Shown piece after piece: positions 44,768 to 55,000 of a stretch of 64,000 nt of DNA. Below the pieces are notes generated by a model. That model had not been told where the DNA came from. It did no database searches and saw only the letters and a list, made by a program, of their open reading frames with translations. Source of the DNA: Desulfobulbaceae bacterium (GTDB lineage: Bacteria; Bacteroidota; Ignavibacteria; Kapaibacteriales; UBA2268). The translations under genes and the position numbers were made by a program. Position 1 is the stretch's first letter; the number at the start of each line of letters is the position of its first letter. Location of the stretch: positions 1 through 64,000 of the forward strand of contig JAGXRP010000066.1 of assembly GCA_018335795.1 (NCBI GenBank), written 5' to 3'.

Positions 44768-46039
44768 ATGAAAAGAGCATTTGTTTTATTCGTTGTTGCA
44801 ATGCTGTATTGCAGCACTACACTGGCTCAAGAGCCTGACCCTGAATCCGACCCCAACTTGCTTTGGAAGACGAACGAGTTTTATCTTAGATTTCTTGTTC
44901 ATCCGAATGGCAACATACTCGCAGGAGCTGGACATGTAGTTGAAGAAGGTAGTAAAGAATTTGAATTGGACGGCAATACAGGAATGATAATGAGGGAGTT
45001 TACGCCACCATTGTATTTTTTCGATATAAGCCCTGACGGTAAATATATTTCTGCAATTGATAAGTCCACACAGAGATGTGTTATAGATTATGAAACAGGA
45101 GAAGTGGTGAAATATTTTTCATCAACTACATATCCTAAATTTATGCCAGACAGTCGAACTTTGATTTATACAATTATTGAGCCAATTGGTGAACTTAATG
45201 GCAATAACAGATTGCAATCATACAATATTGAAACTGGGGAATATAAAACAAGTAAAAACATGGTACGAAATACTACAACAAGATTATTAGCAGTTTCACC
45301 TAATGGACAATACGTTGCAACAGGAGGGACTTTTTATGGAACTGATGGCAATAATTATTCACGTTTAATCTTATGGAATGCTGAAACACTTGATACAATC
45401 AGGATATTGGGTGATATTGAAAGCATGGAGGTTCGCTCAATCAAGTTCTCCCCTGATTCAAAATTGGTCGGGTTTGTGGTCTATTCAAGTAATCTGTACA
45501 TTTATAAAACAGATGATTTTTCTCTTTATAGGAATTATAATCAGAGCAACGGAAATTTTCCCAGTTCTGGTTTTGGTTTTATAACAAATGATTACCTAGC
45601 ATTAGGTGACGGTTATGCAACACCACCAGCATTTAACCTTGTTAAATTAGAGAATGAACAAATAATTTACTCAAAAAATGATTTTGCTGGTATTTCAGAA
45701 TATAACCAAGTGTATAATTCTATGATTGTCAACCATGGAGTTATTTATAGCTTCGACTTCGAAAAAATCTTGTCAGGCGCAAGTATCACTCCAGAAATAC
45801 CAAGTCTGTTTTCGGTGGAATACATGACTAATACATTGTTTATCAAGAATCATAATTTTACTTCTTTGCAACTTTCAGCTCAAATAACAGATATAAATGG
45901 TAGAATAATTCGTAATATTGATTTACACACTTCAACAGGCGATATTCGCATACCTATAAAGTTACTAAGTGGTACATACTTTCTACATATAAAGGCTGGC
46001 AACAAAGAATATGTTAGTAAATTCTTAGTAACCAATTAA
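44768..46039 (+). CDS. T9SS-secreted WD40-like beta-propeller protein
   Basis: The ATG at 44768 has AAGGAG eight bases upstream and a signal peptide (MKRAFVLFVVAMLYCSTTLAQ). The body shows WD40/PQQ-like repeats such as FFDISPDGKYISAID, LLAVSPNGQYVATGG and SIKFSPDSKLVGFVV, about six to seven blades. The C-terminal ~75 residues (NTLFIKNHNFTSLQL...YVSKFLVTN) are a T9SS sorting domain. Role unknown; such proteins bind ligands or partners at the cell surface. Confidence 0.75.
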   Translation: MKRAFVLFVVAMLYCSTTLAQEPDPESDPNLLWKTNEFYLRFLVHPNGNILAGAGHVVEEGSKEFELDGNTGMIMREFTPPLYFFDISPDGKYISAIDKSTQRCVIDYETGEVVKYFSSTTYPKFMPDSRTLIYTIIEPIGELNGNNRLQSYNIETGEYKTSKNMVRNTTTRLLAVSPNGQYVATGGTFYGTDGNNYSRLILWNAETLDTIRILGDIESMEVRSIKFSPDSKLVGFVVYSSNLYIYKTDDFSLYRNYNQSNGNFPSSGFGFITNDYLALGDGYATPPAFNLVKLENEQIIYSKNDFAGISEYNQVYNSMIVNHGVIYSFDFEKILSGASITPEIPSLFSVEYMTNTLFIKNHNFTSLQLSAQITDINGRIIRNIDLHTSTGDIRIPIKLLSGTYFLHIKAGNKEYVSKFLVTN

Positions 46040-46050
46040 GGAGTAATGAG

Positions 46051-46155
46051 ATGAAAATCATAATAATTTTTCTTCTTGCAAGTTGCTTTGCGTATGGACA
46101 AACCCTTGAACCACAACAAAAGCAAATCACATTAAATAATAATTGTGTTACTTAA
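46051..46155 (+). CDS. Tiny secreted peptide or truncated gene (34 aa)
   Basis: AAGGAG eight bases before the ATG, followed by MKIIIIFLLASCFAYGQTLE and 14 more residues. It has a complete signal peptide but almost no mature protein. It begins 11 bases after the WD40-like gene stop. Either a short secreted peptide or the start of a gene lost by deletion. Confidence 0.4.
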   Translation: MKIIIIFLLASCFAYGQTLEPQQKQITLNNNCVT

Positions 46156-46248
46156 TTTTGCGTTTTTAATAATAATGTTTAATTTTGTATAGCAGAGTTG
46201 AGAATTGTTTGCGTTGATATTTTTGAAAATTTGTAAATATATTTATAA

Positions 46249-47184
46249 GTGGTCAATATTATAATAAAATATTTCAATTATCTGGTGATTTGTAGTTGCC
46301 TATGTTGCCAATCACTTTTCTCGAACCCCGACATTAATCAAGATTTCAGGGATTCGAGCCAGTTCAATAGCAAAACTTTATATACAGCGATAGTATTGAC
46401 CGGTGCCTATTATGCAACTTCAATGTATGTTCTAAGCAAGACATGGTTCAAAGACAAAGAACTTGTACCTTTTCACATCAGAAACGACAATAGTGGATAT
46501 ATGCAAGTTGATAAATTTGGACATATGTTTGGAGCATATGTTTATAGTTATGTGGGATACCATGGACTAAAGAAAATGGGACTTACAGACAGTGAAGCAT
46601 TACTTTATGGAGGTACATTGGGTTTTGTAATGCAAACACCAATTGAAATTATGGATGGAATCCATAAAGACCATGGCTTTTCTTGGGGTGATATATTGGC
46701 AAATTCAATTGGCTCCGGGCTGGTACTCGGTCAACAATTAATTTTTGAAGAGCAAATTATAAAATATAAATTTTCTTATTGGCAATCAAAATATTCAAAA
46801 ATGTCTAATGGTTATCTCGGTACAAACACTTTTAATAAGATTTTCAAAGATTATAATGGTCATACATATTGGCTTTCAGTTCCAATATCAAAAATATTTT
46901 CTGAAATAGGTACTCCTGAATGGGTTAATGTGGCTCTGGGATATGGCGCAGGAGGCATGTTTGGTGAACAATATAATATCACCGAATATAATGGAGTAGA
47001 AATTCCTCAAACGGAACGATTTAGAAGGTTTGTAATATCTTTGGACATTGATTGGGCAAAAATACAAACTGACTCTCAATTGTTAAAAACTATCTTGGCA
47101 GGATTAACTTTCATAAAACTACCATTTCCTGCGATAGAATACAACACTATGAATGAATTACGTTTTCATTGGATATTCTATTGA
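46249..47184 (+). CDS. DUF2279 (YfiM-like) envelope protein
   Basis: Starts at GTG with a signal-like N-terminus. YMQVDKFGHMFGAYVYSYVGYHGLKKMG, ALLYGGTLGFVMQTPIEIMDG and GFSWGDILANSIGSGLVLGQ are the DUF2279 fingerprints: D-K-x-G-H, E-x-x-D-G and the D-x-x-x-N-x-x-G motif. Family members are periplasmic or outer-membrane proteins of unknown function. The C-terminal half has beta-strand character, perhaps a small barrel. The opposite-strand ORF at 46888 is a shadow. Confidence 0.75.
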   Translation: MVNIIIKYFNYLVICSCLCCQSLFSNPDINQDFRDSSQFNSKTLYTAIVLTGAYYATSMYVLSKTWFKDKELVPFHIRNDNSGYMQVDKFGHMFGAYVYSYVGYHGLKKMGLTDSEALLYGGTLGFVMQTPIEIMDGIHKDHGFSWGDILANSIGSGLVLGQQLIFEEQIIKYKFSYWQSKYSKMSNGYLGTNTFNKIFKDYNGHTYWLSVPISKIFSEIGTPEWVNVALGYGAGGMFGEQYNITEYNGVEIPQTERFRRFVISLDIDWAKIQTDSQLLKTILAGLTFIKLPFPAIEYNTMNELRFHWIFY

Positions 47185-47248
47185 TTGTGATATTTTTAAT
47201 CCGAAATAAGTTCGATTAAAAGCTCAATTTATGCTATTAAAAATAATA

Positions 47249-47270
47249 GACTGCCATTTTGAGGCAGCCT
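47249..47270. terminator. Weak bidirectional terminator between convergent genes
   Basis: CTGCC-ATTTTGA-GGCAG with partly matching flanks, in AT-rich sequence between the DUF2279 gene and the minus-strand sialidase-like gene. It could stop transcription from both sides. Confidence 0.35.
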
Positions 47271-47306
47271 ATTAATTAATTAAATCAAATATTATTTATA
47301 CAAAAA

Positions 47307-49385
47307 TTATCTAACTATATGAAAAGGTTTAGTGATAGTATATCCATTAAAGTTTAATGTGCAATAATAAGTTCCTGCGGGCAATTTTGCAGCGGAAAAA
47401 TTAGCTTGCCATAGTCCTTTTTCCGTAAATTGATTACGAACATTCAAAGCTTTTTGTCCCAATGAGTTATATATATCCATCGTAACTAATCCCGAATGGT
47501 CTAATTGATAATTAATATAGCCCTCATCGCTAATTGGATTGGGAGATATAGTCAGTATTCTGAAGCTGTATTTTTCTTCGTGTACACTAACTGCACCGCA
47601 AACTCCTTCGGGTTTTTGAAGATCAGGATTGCCGATTTTCTCGGGATTCATAGCATCATACGAAGCAACAAGAATATGATTGCGAATTGAAGTTCCAACC
47701 ACGTAATTCTGTACAAAGTAAGGATAGTTGAATCTTGGGTCGGATGGATTAGTAAATTTCACCGTAGTATGTTCGATGACCGGTATATTATTCAAACTCG
47801 GAATAATAGTCGGTATCCAAGTACATTTGTTAAACCAAACATCATCAGTTAAATTTTGTGGCGCAGACCATTGGGTTCCGTTTACAGGACGGTAAGAAAT
47901 GAAAATATCGGTTGATAACATTGAATCTACAATTCCTAATCCAACAATTGTAACCGATGGGTCTAAACATACCGGTACATCACGATTGTCAATCCATTTT
48001 GCGATAAGATATTGTCCGTCAGCTGTCATAGATAATTGCACTTCATGTTGGCGAGAATTGTCCATAAAAACATCTTGCTCTATCAAATTATTAGTGTCTT
48101 GAATGACATAAGGAATTCTCCATTTATTTCCGCTAAAGGTCGCAACTTGTCTCATGCCCCATTGCCCGTCTTTTCTAAATGCTTCCACGATATAAGAATT
48201 TGATTCGGCTAAAGAAGTACCATAAATACTGAAAAGTCTATAAATAAAACTATATTCATCTTCTGCAACGACTTTAAATCCATTTGAACCATAAGGATAT
48301 GAACCCGGTAATGTAACACCATTTGTTACACTTCCCCCGGTGAAAGATATAAAATCTTCTAATATAGATTTGGACATTTTGTTGAATTCCGAGTATGTTT
48401 TACCATTATCAACTGATTTGGCTACGCCAACCACACGGTCAGAATTGCCATCAACATTAGGTTGAAAAAAATTGTTTACCGCAGTATAAACATTTCCAAG
48501 CGGGTCAACATCAATTTCAATTTGTCCTTGGTAAGAAGAATTTAATGCTTCGCTTGGTTTAAATTTATCGGACTTGAATTGTTCAGGTATGGACGAACCT
48601 ACATCTGCATTGTCCATGCCTATGTAGCCAACTCCATAAGTACCATATTGCACGAATTGATTTGCAGGAGTTAAAGTACCGACTGTATAAACCCAATTTC
48701 CGTTCTTTGCATCTGAAGCAACGTTATTAGACATAGCCCATTTCTGTTGTGTACCCGGATTATTAGATAAAGGTCCTTCTTCCGGATATTCGAAGAATTT
48801 CCAATCATTTCCTTCAAAAAGTAGATAATTGCCGCCCCTTAATTTAAGAACGGGCTGTCCGTTTTCCCATTCAGGTACAAAATATCGAGAGTTAATTACA
48901 TACATAAAATCAGCAGGGTCATTTGAATTATTAGGATTCAACACCGCAACAGAAGGATTTGTAGGCACTTGCGCCCACTTTCGATAAATTTCGTGTTTCT
49001 GCCAATTTAAACCGCCATCTTGCGAAGTATAGAGATATAAAAATCCTGTAAAATTCGCCGTATCCGAACCTTCAGGCAACCTTGCTCGGCTTGACATGGC
49101 AAATATCAATGTGCCGGATTTTGGTTCGTAAACGAATGGATTTGTCCCGGGCCAATAAGTATTCGAGAATAAATTGAAAGCAATATCAAGTTCCTTATAT
49201 TTTCCCTGCAATAGAGGTGATAAATCCTTAGGATACCCAAAGTATGGCGAGCTTTCGGTAATTGCTGCTTCAATATCATGATTAGGCATAGGTGCCGGCA
49301 ACGATTCAAATTCTGAATTGCCTTGCGAAACAACTATTACCGGTAAAAAAAAGAATACGAAAATTTTGTAAATATAACTTGTCAT
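47307..49385 (-). CDS. T9SS-secreted sialidase-fold (Asp-box) protein
   Basis: 692 residues with a signal peptide (YKIFVFFFLPVIVVSQ). The mature part has sialidase-like features: YTSQDGGLNWQKHEIYRKWA and SVDNGKTYSEF are Asp-box sequences, and IEIDVDPLGNVYTAVNNFF, QLSMTADGQYLIAKWID and YVIQDTN-type strands repeat as in six-bladed propellers. Whether it keeps the catalytic Arg triad and Tyr/Glu cannot be judged by eye. The C-terminus (LTISPNPISDEGYINYQL ... KPFHIVR) is a T9SS sorting domain. GGAGAGG lies upstream of the ATG. It stands alone on the minus strand. Confidence 0.7.
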   Translation of the reverse strand: MTSYIYKIFVFFFLPVIVVSQGNSEFESLPAPMPNHDIEAAITESSPYFGYPKDLSPLLQGKYKELDIAFNLFSNTYWPGTNPFVYEPKSGTLIFAMSSRARLPEGSDTANFTGFLYLYTSQDGGLNWQKHEIYRKWAQVPTNPSVAVLNPNNSNDPADFMYVINSRYFVPEWENGQPVLKLRGGNYLLFEGNDWKFFEYPEEGPLSNNPGTQQKWAMSNNVASDAKNGNWVYTVGTLTPANQFVQYGTYGVGYIGMDNADVGSSIPEQFKSDKFKPSEALNSSYQGQIEIDVDPLGNVYTAVNNFFQPNVDGNSDRVVGVAKSVDNGKTYSEFNKMSKSILEDFISFTGGSVTNGVTLPGSYPYGSNGFKVVAEDEYSFIYRLFSIYGTSLAESNSYIVEAFRKDGQWGMRQVATFSGNKWRIPYVIQDTNNLIEQDVFMDNSRQHEVQLSMTADGQYLIAKWIDNRDVPVCLDPSVTIVGLGIVDSMLSTDIFISYRPVNGTQWSAPQNLTDDVWFNKCTWIPTIIPSLNNIPVIEHTTVKFTNPSDPRFNYPYFVQNYVVGTSIRNHILVASYDAMNPEKIGNPDLQKPEGVCGAVSVHEEKYSFRILTISPNPISDEGYINYQLDHSGLVTMDIYNSLGQKALNVRNQFTEKGLWQANFSAAKLPAGTYYCTLNFNGYTITKPFHIVR

Positions 49386-49818
49386 AACCTCTCCTTATAA
49401 TTTTAACAAATACATTCTAAAAAATTTACAATCAACTGAAAGTTAAATTAAGTAATTTGTGTTAATCTACAAAACATATTCATCATTTTTCAAAAAAAAA
49501 GTACAAAATATTTGTCATTTGTATATAAATTTCATATTTTACTTCTTGAAAAAGGGAAAATCTACCAAATTGTATTCTGTAAATATTTGTTCATTTTCTG
49601 ACTCAATTCAAATCAAAAAACATTGAATTCTATACCCTAAAAATCCTCATATTTAGTACTTTTCAACTACCTTTAAGGAAATTTACATTTTAGCATAGGA
49701 AAATTTTATCAAAATCGAGTATATAACCCTGAAATATCCGCTTTTAGTGTGCTTTTCTCTTTGCTATTTCAAGTATTTATATATATTTGTAAGTAGCAAT
49801 ATCTTTTTTGAGGAAAAT
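49386..49818. other. Divergent intergenic region of about 430 bases
   Basis: Very AT-rich, no gene. It must contain the promoters of the minus-strand sialidase-like gene and the plus-strand OmpA-type gene; only the latter is clear, at 49761-49789. Confidence 0.5.
49761..49789 (+). promoter_or_regulatory. Bacteroidota-type promoter of the OmpA-family gene
   Basis: TTG, 18 bases, then TATATTTG, an exact TAnnTTTG match. It lies 29 bases before the ATG at 49819, which confirms that start over the track start 49747. Confidence 0.55.
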
Positions 49819-51975
49819 ATGCCCTTTTTCAAATTTTCACTGATTATGGTTGCAATACAATTATTCATACTAAGCGCTTACTCAGCAAACGATACGACTG
49901 ATTCCAAGTATGGTGTTTATGGTGGAATCAATCTAAATTTCCATTCAGCACAATTCACTAATTTACCCGGCATACCTAATTGTTGCCCCAGATTCGAATC
50001 CGGATTTGGGCTTGGATTCAACTTCGGTTTACTTTATGAACATAGGCTTAGTAATGTTCTCAGCTTGGGTGTTAGGTCGGGATTTCATTCCTTAAGCGGT
50101 ACCTTATCAACAGAGGAACCAACAACAGTTATCACACCGACCGGTCCCTTAGACGGCGTCTTTGAGCACACTGTCGAAAGTGCTTTCATGAACTTAGGTT
50201 TTGAACCTTCTCTCATCTATTCACTTACACCAAGATTCAATATCAGCTTAGGATTGAGAGCAGGGCAAAGTTTAACTTATACTTTCAGCCAAGCTGAGAC
50301 AATTATTCAACCTGATGGTGTTGGTACTTTTACGGATGAAGACGGTAACGACACCCGAAAACGAACCAGAAATGAATTTGATGGTGATTTGCCCAATGCA
50401 AACACCTTTCAGTTGGCATTGTTTTCAGGGCTGAGCTACGAGTTTCCTTTGAATTCGGACAACACATTGCGATTAGTCCCTGAATTATTTTATTACCACG
50501 GATTGTCCAATTTGGTAAAAGATACCGATTGGAAAGTCAATAGTTTGAGATTAACAGTCGCAATCAAATATGCTCCACTTACTAAGCCAGTCAAAACTGA
50601 TGTGTTCAAAAAGGAATTCAGAATTGATTCAGTCAGAATTGAATCCGATTTGATTACTGAAGTTACTTATAAACGTGGAATAGAAAACCTTGAAAATCAC
50701 ACAGGTGAAACTGATGTTGAAATCATCCATACGGCAATCATTTCACGGGTTGATACGCTCATGATACCCAAAACTTATGCATTAGACGGCGCTATCGAAG
50801 CTGTAGGTGTTGACTTAGCCGGAAATGAAATTCCCAATCCTATATTCAAAATCGAAGAATTCATTTCAAATAGACTTGACCCCCTCCTTAACTACGTCTT
50901 CTTCGAAGATAATTCGCATACTCTGCCCCTTCGATACAAGTCAATTAGCAAAGAAGAGGCGAGACAATTTGATTTGACCAACCTTTTCAGAGACTCCACC
51001 CTTCAAATCTATCATAATATACTGAATATTGTTGGTGAAAGATTGAACATGTATCCGACCGCTAAAGTTGTATTAATCGGTTGTAACTCAGATTTAGGAG
51101 CAGAAAGCAAAAACCTTGATTTATCACGTAAACGTGCCGAAACTGTAAGAGATTATCTTGTTAATGTGTGGAATATTAACCCTGACCGATTCAAAATTGA
51201 GGCTAAAAATTTATCTGATAAACCATCAATACCAAAGACAGAGCCTGACAAAATATCAGAAAATCGAAGAGTAGAAATTTATAGCGATGATTTAAGGATA
51301 TTAGAACCAATTTTTATCGAAAAAATTGACCGCACATCAAATCCGCCAATTGTCAGATTCAAACTTTCGGGACAATCTGATGCCGGGTTGAAATCCTGGG
51401 TGTTGAAAGCCTATCAAAACAGCGACGATGAGAATATTTTCACCAAATCCGGCGATAGGAATTTGGTCAAAAGCATTGATTGGGAATTAGCACAGTTCCA
51501 AAAGCTCATCCCCAAATCACCGGAACCACTGATATATTCATTAAGTTTAGTTGATAACCAAGGCAACGTTAAATTTATAGACAATCAGACGAAAGAAATC
51601 GAAGTAATGACTGTGCAGCACAAACGTACCGAACAAATCGGTGATTATGAAATCGAGCAATTCAGCTTAATTTTGTTCGATTTTGACAAACACGTCATTG
51701 CTGATAACGACAAAAAAATTATAGAATTCATCCGTAGCAGACTGAAAAATGAATCCGAATTGGAAATTATGGGCTATACTGACAGAACCGGAATCGCCGA
51801 CCACAACAAAAAGCTTTCCGAACGACGTGCCGAAGCGACAAGAATTGCACTGCAACGAGCGGATACCAAAGTAGTTGGCTTCGGCAGCGATGAATTACTA
51901 CATAACAATGAATTACCCGAAGGACGTTTCTATTGTAGAACCGTAAACATAATAGTGAAAACAAAAGTAAAATAA
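49819..51975 (+). CDS. Outer-membrane barrel protein with two OmpA-like domains
   Basis: The ATG at 49819 follows GAGG and the promoter. Signal peptide MPFFKFSLIMVAIQLFILSAYS. Residues ~30-250 are a beta-barrel (GVYGGINLNFHSAQF, LGFEPSLIYSLTPRFNISLGLRAG). The first OmpA-like domain (~370-500) has VVLIGCNSDLGAESK and NRRVEIYSDD; the second (~615-718) has ILFDFDKHVIADNDKKIIEFI and MGYTDRTGIADHNKKLSERRAEA. The linker between them (DRTSNPPIVRFKLSG...) is beta-rich. It should anchor the outer membrane to peptidoglycan. Two OmpA domains in series are unusual. A 12-base gap and then the VWA protein suggests a joint transcript. Confidence 0.8.
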   Translation: MPFFKFSLIMVAIQLFILSAYSANDTTDSKYGVYGGINLNFHSAQFTNLPGIPNCCPRFESGFGLGFNFGLLYEHRLSNVLSLGVRSGFHSLSGTLSTEEPTTVITPTGPLDGVFEHTVESAFMNLGFEPSLIYSLTPRFNISLGLRAGQSLTYTFSQAETIIQPDGVGTFTDEDGNDTRKRTRNEFDGDLPNANTFQLALFSGLSYEFPLNSDNTLRLVPELFYYHGLSNLVKDTDWKVNSLRLTVAIKYAPLTKPVKTDVFKKEFRIDSVRIESDLITEVTYKRGIENLENHTGETDVEIIHTAIISRVDTLMIPKTYALDGAIEAVGVDLAGNEIPNPIFKIEEFISNRLDPLLNYVFFEDNSHTLPLRYKSISKEEARQFDLTNLFRDSTLQIYHNILNIVGERLNMYPTAKVVLIGCNSDLGAESKNLDLSRKRAETVRDYLVNVWNINPDRFKIEAKNLSDKPSIPKTEPDKISENRRVEIYSDDLRILEPIFIEKIDRTSNPPIVRFKLSGQSDAGLKSWVLKAYQNSDDENIFTKSGDRNLVKSIDWELAQFQKLIPKSPEPLIYSLSLVDNQGNVKFIDNQTKEIEVMTVQHKRTEQIGDYEIEQFSLILFDFDKHVIADNDKKIIEFIRSRLKNESELEIMGYTDRTGIADHNKKLSERRAEATRIALQRADTKVVGFGSDELLHNNELPEGRFYCRTVNIIVKTKVK

Positions 51976-52029
51976 TTTGTCTGATGGTTGCACTACTTAA
52001 GTGCTACCCATCTTAATATGGAGAAAAAA

Positions 52030-55000
52030 ATGAAAAACCACATCAATAAAGAAAGCTTTTTCACCATAGCGCTACTTTTTATAGTATTGAGCGTAAATCA
52101 TGCAAACGGGCAAAGATTAATATTTTATGATATAGATATTACTGCTTTCCCAACTGTCAAAGCTAAGTTTTTTGCATTTGATGAGAATTGGGATATGATA
52201 AGACCTACTATTCCTGAACTGACTATCATTGAAAATGGCTCTGTACGTAATATCACCGGCTTATCTTGTCCACCTCCAAGCAAACCTCAAGACATTTCAT
52301 CCGTCTTAGTAATTGATGTCAGTGGCTCGATGAAGGGGGATAGATTACAAAATGCAAAATCGGCAGCAGGAGTTTGGACAAATGGAATACCTAATACAAG
52401 TGAATGCGCAATAGTAGCATTTTCATCCGAAAATTATTTAGTTCAAGATTTTACAAATGACAAATTAATACTTAATGAGAAAATACAATCTCTAAATGCT
52501 AATGGTGGAACCAATTATGAGGCTGCATTAATAAGTGAAGCCGCCGGTGGATTATTAATAAGTGGGAAAGGCAAAAATAAACCCGTTATTATTATGTTGA
52601 CTGATGGACAAACTGAAAGACCCAACATAGACTTAATTGTTGAAACCGCAAACCAACAAAACTGTGAGATTTATATAGTCACTCTTGGGATGGAATGTCC
52701 ACAGGTTTTAAAAGAAATTTCAGATAGAACAGGAGGTGTTTGGTATGAAAATATTTTAACTCAAGAAGAAGCGGAGTATGTTTACAGAAAGATATTAGGT
52801 ATTGTCCAAGGTGAAAAACCTTGTGAGATTGAATGGGAAAGCAAAGTACAATGTGAATTAGAAAATGTAAGTGTTGACCTACAGTTTAAAAATAAAATAT
52901 CTAAAAACAGCTACCAATTGCCAATTACTTCATTAGCTAAATTGGTTTTCGAGCCTGATTATATATACTTCCCCAATTCGGAAATTGGAGTAAAACGAGA
53001 CACCACGATTACCATAACAGCCATCAATGCAGATATGGAGGTGCTTTCTATATCTTCATCAAATCCTGCTTTTGAAATTATACCAAACTCGTTTAAAATC
53101 AAGCAGAACGAAAGTATTGATTTGACAGTTAGTTATTTACCAAATGAAAAAGGATATTTATTTTCAAAATTTGAAATTAATACTGACTTGTGTTTTAGTA
53201 CATTTTTTGCGAGTGGAGGTTTAAAAATTGGGCAACCTGAAATTAATACTTTAAAATTATTACATCCTAACGGGGGAGAAGAATTTATAGTTGGAAGTGA
53301 TACAATCATTACTTGGGAGGGTGTTACTCCTTCGGATACCTGCGTTTTGGAATATAGTATTGATTCGGGTAATTCTTGGAATTTGTTAACAGAACAGGCT
53401 TTCGGACTTAAATTTGATTGGCGAAATATTCCAGAACCTCCAAGTATAGATTGCCTAGTAAGAATTTATCAACCTATTCAAAAGGAAATATTAGGTAGTT
53501 TACCAATTATTGAATGGCAAAAAATATTTGGGGGTAGCAATTCAGATTTCGGAAATCACATAATTCAGACAAATGATGGAGGTTATATATTAGCAGGTTC
53601 CACAGAATCGGATGATTTCGGAATTCCATTTAATAAAGGGCGTAGTGATATAATTCTAATCAAAATCGATAAATTTGGAGAAACGCAATGGCTCAAGATT
53701 TTTGGTGGAAGTCATAATGATGGCGTAACAAAAATACTTCAAACTAGTGATATGGGTTATATTTTAACCGGCTACTCTCAATCAAATGATGGTGATATTT
53801 TAAATCATTTGGGCAATATGGATGTTTGGATTTTGAAATTGAATGCCGCCGGTGATATCGACTGGAGCCGGACTTATGGGGGCTCTAATTCCGAAATAGC
53901 AAATTCAATTCTCGAAACTTCAGATTTTGGATATATCGTAAGCGGTAGTACAGAGTCGGGCAATGGCGATATTACTAATAATAATGGAAAAACTGATGCA
54001 TGGGTCTTCAAACTTGACCCTATTGGAAATATAGAATGGCAGAGCACTTTTGGTGGTAGCTTAAACGATAATTTCTCATCATTGATTGAAACTTCCGACG
54101 GAGCATATATTGCTGTGGGTAATACAGAATCAAATGATTTCGACCTTACAGCCAATAAGGGTATGAACGACATCTGGGTAGTTAAAATAGCCCCGCCGGG
54201 ATTGATTTTATGGGAAAAAACATTTGGAGGAAGCAGGAATGACTTCGGTAAATCAATTATTGAATCACGAGATGGAATGTATTACATTGCCGGTACAGTT
54301 GAATCTGCGGATGGCGATATATCGGCAAGTAAAGGTAATCAGGATATTTGGCTTTTTAAAATAGACCCCACCGGAAACATAATATTTTGGGAAAAGAATT
54401 TTGGTGGAACTCAAAACGATATGGCTGCTCATATGATTCTAACCGAAGATGAGTATCTTGTAGTTGCTGCTTCGACAGGTTCTAACGATGGTGATATTAC
54501 AGAAAATAAAGGAATAATTCAAGGTGTTTTAGACTATTGGATTCTTAAAGTTGACTTAGACGGTGGATTGAATTGGCAGAAGACTTTTGGTGGACAATTC
54601 GAAGATAAAGCCGAATCAATTCAACAGACTAACGATAAGGGCTTCATACTTGCGGGCATGTCTCAATCAAATAACGGTGATGTAGCCGGACATAGAGGGG
54701 AGGAAGATATTTGGGTGATTAAATTATATCCGGATGAATTAATTTTCCAACAAGATACTTCAGATGCTTTATTTTCAATTGTTAAGCCAAATGGAATTGC
54801 AATAGATATTGATATGCTCCAAGTATTGGTAGGTTCTACTAAGGACTCAGTAGTGAATGAATTTGTGAGTAACGTTGGTTCTTGGAAATTCCGAGTTGAT
54901 TCCATTTATATTCAAGGAGCGGATGCCTCCGCATTTTCGCTCGTTTCGGGCTTCCCTGTTTATACAATTGAACAAAATGATAGCTATTTTGCCGAATTTC

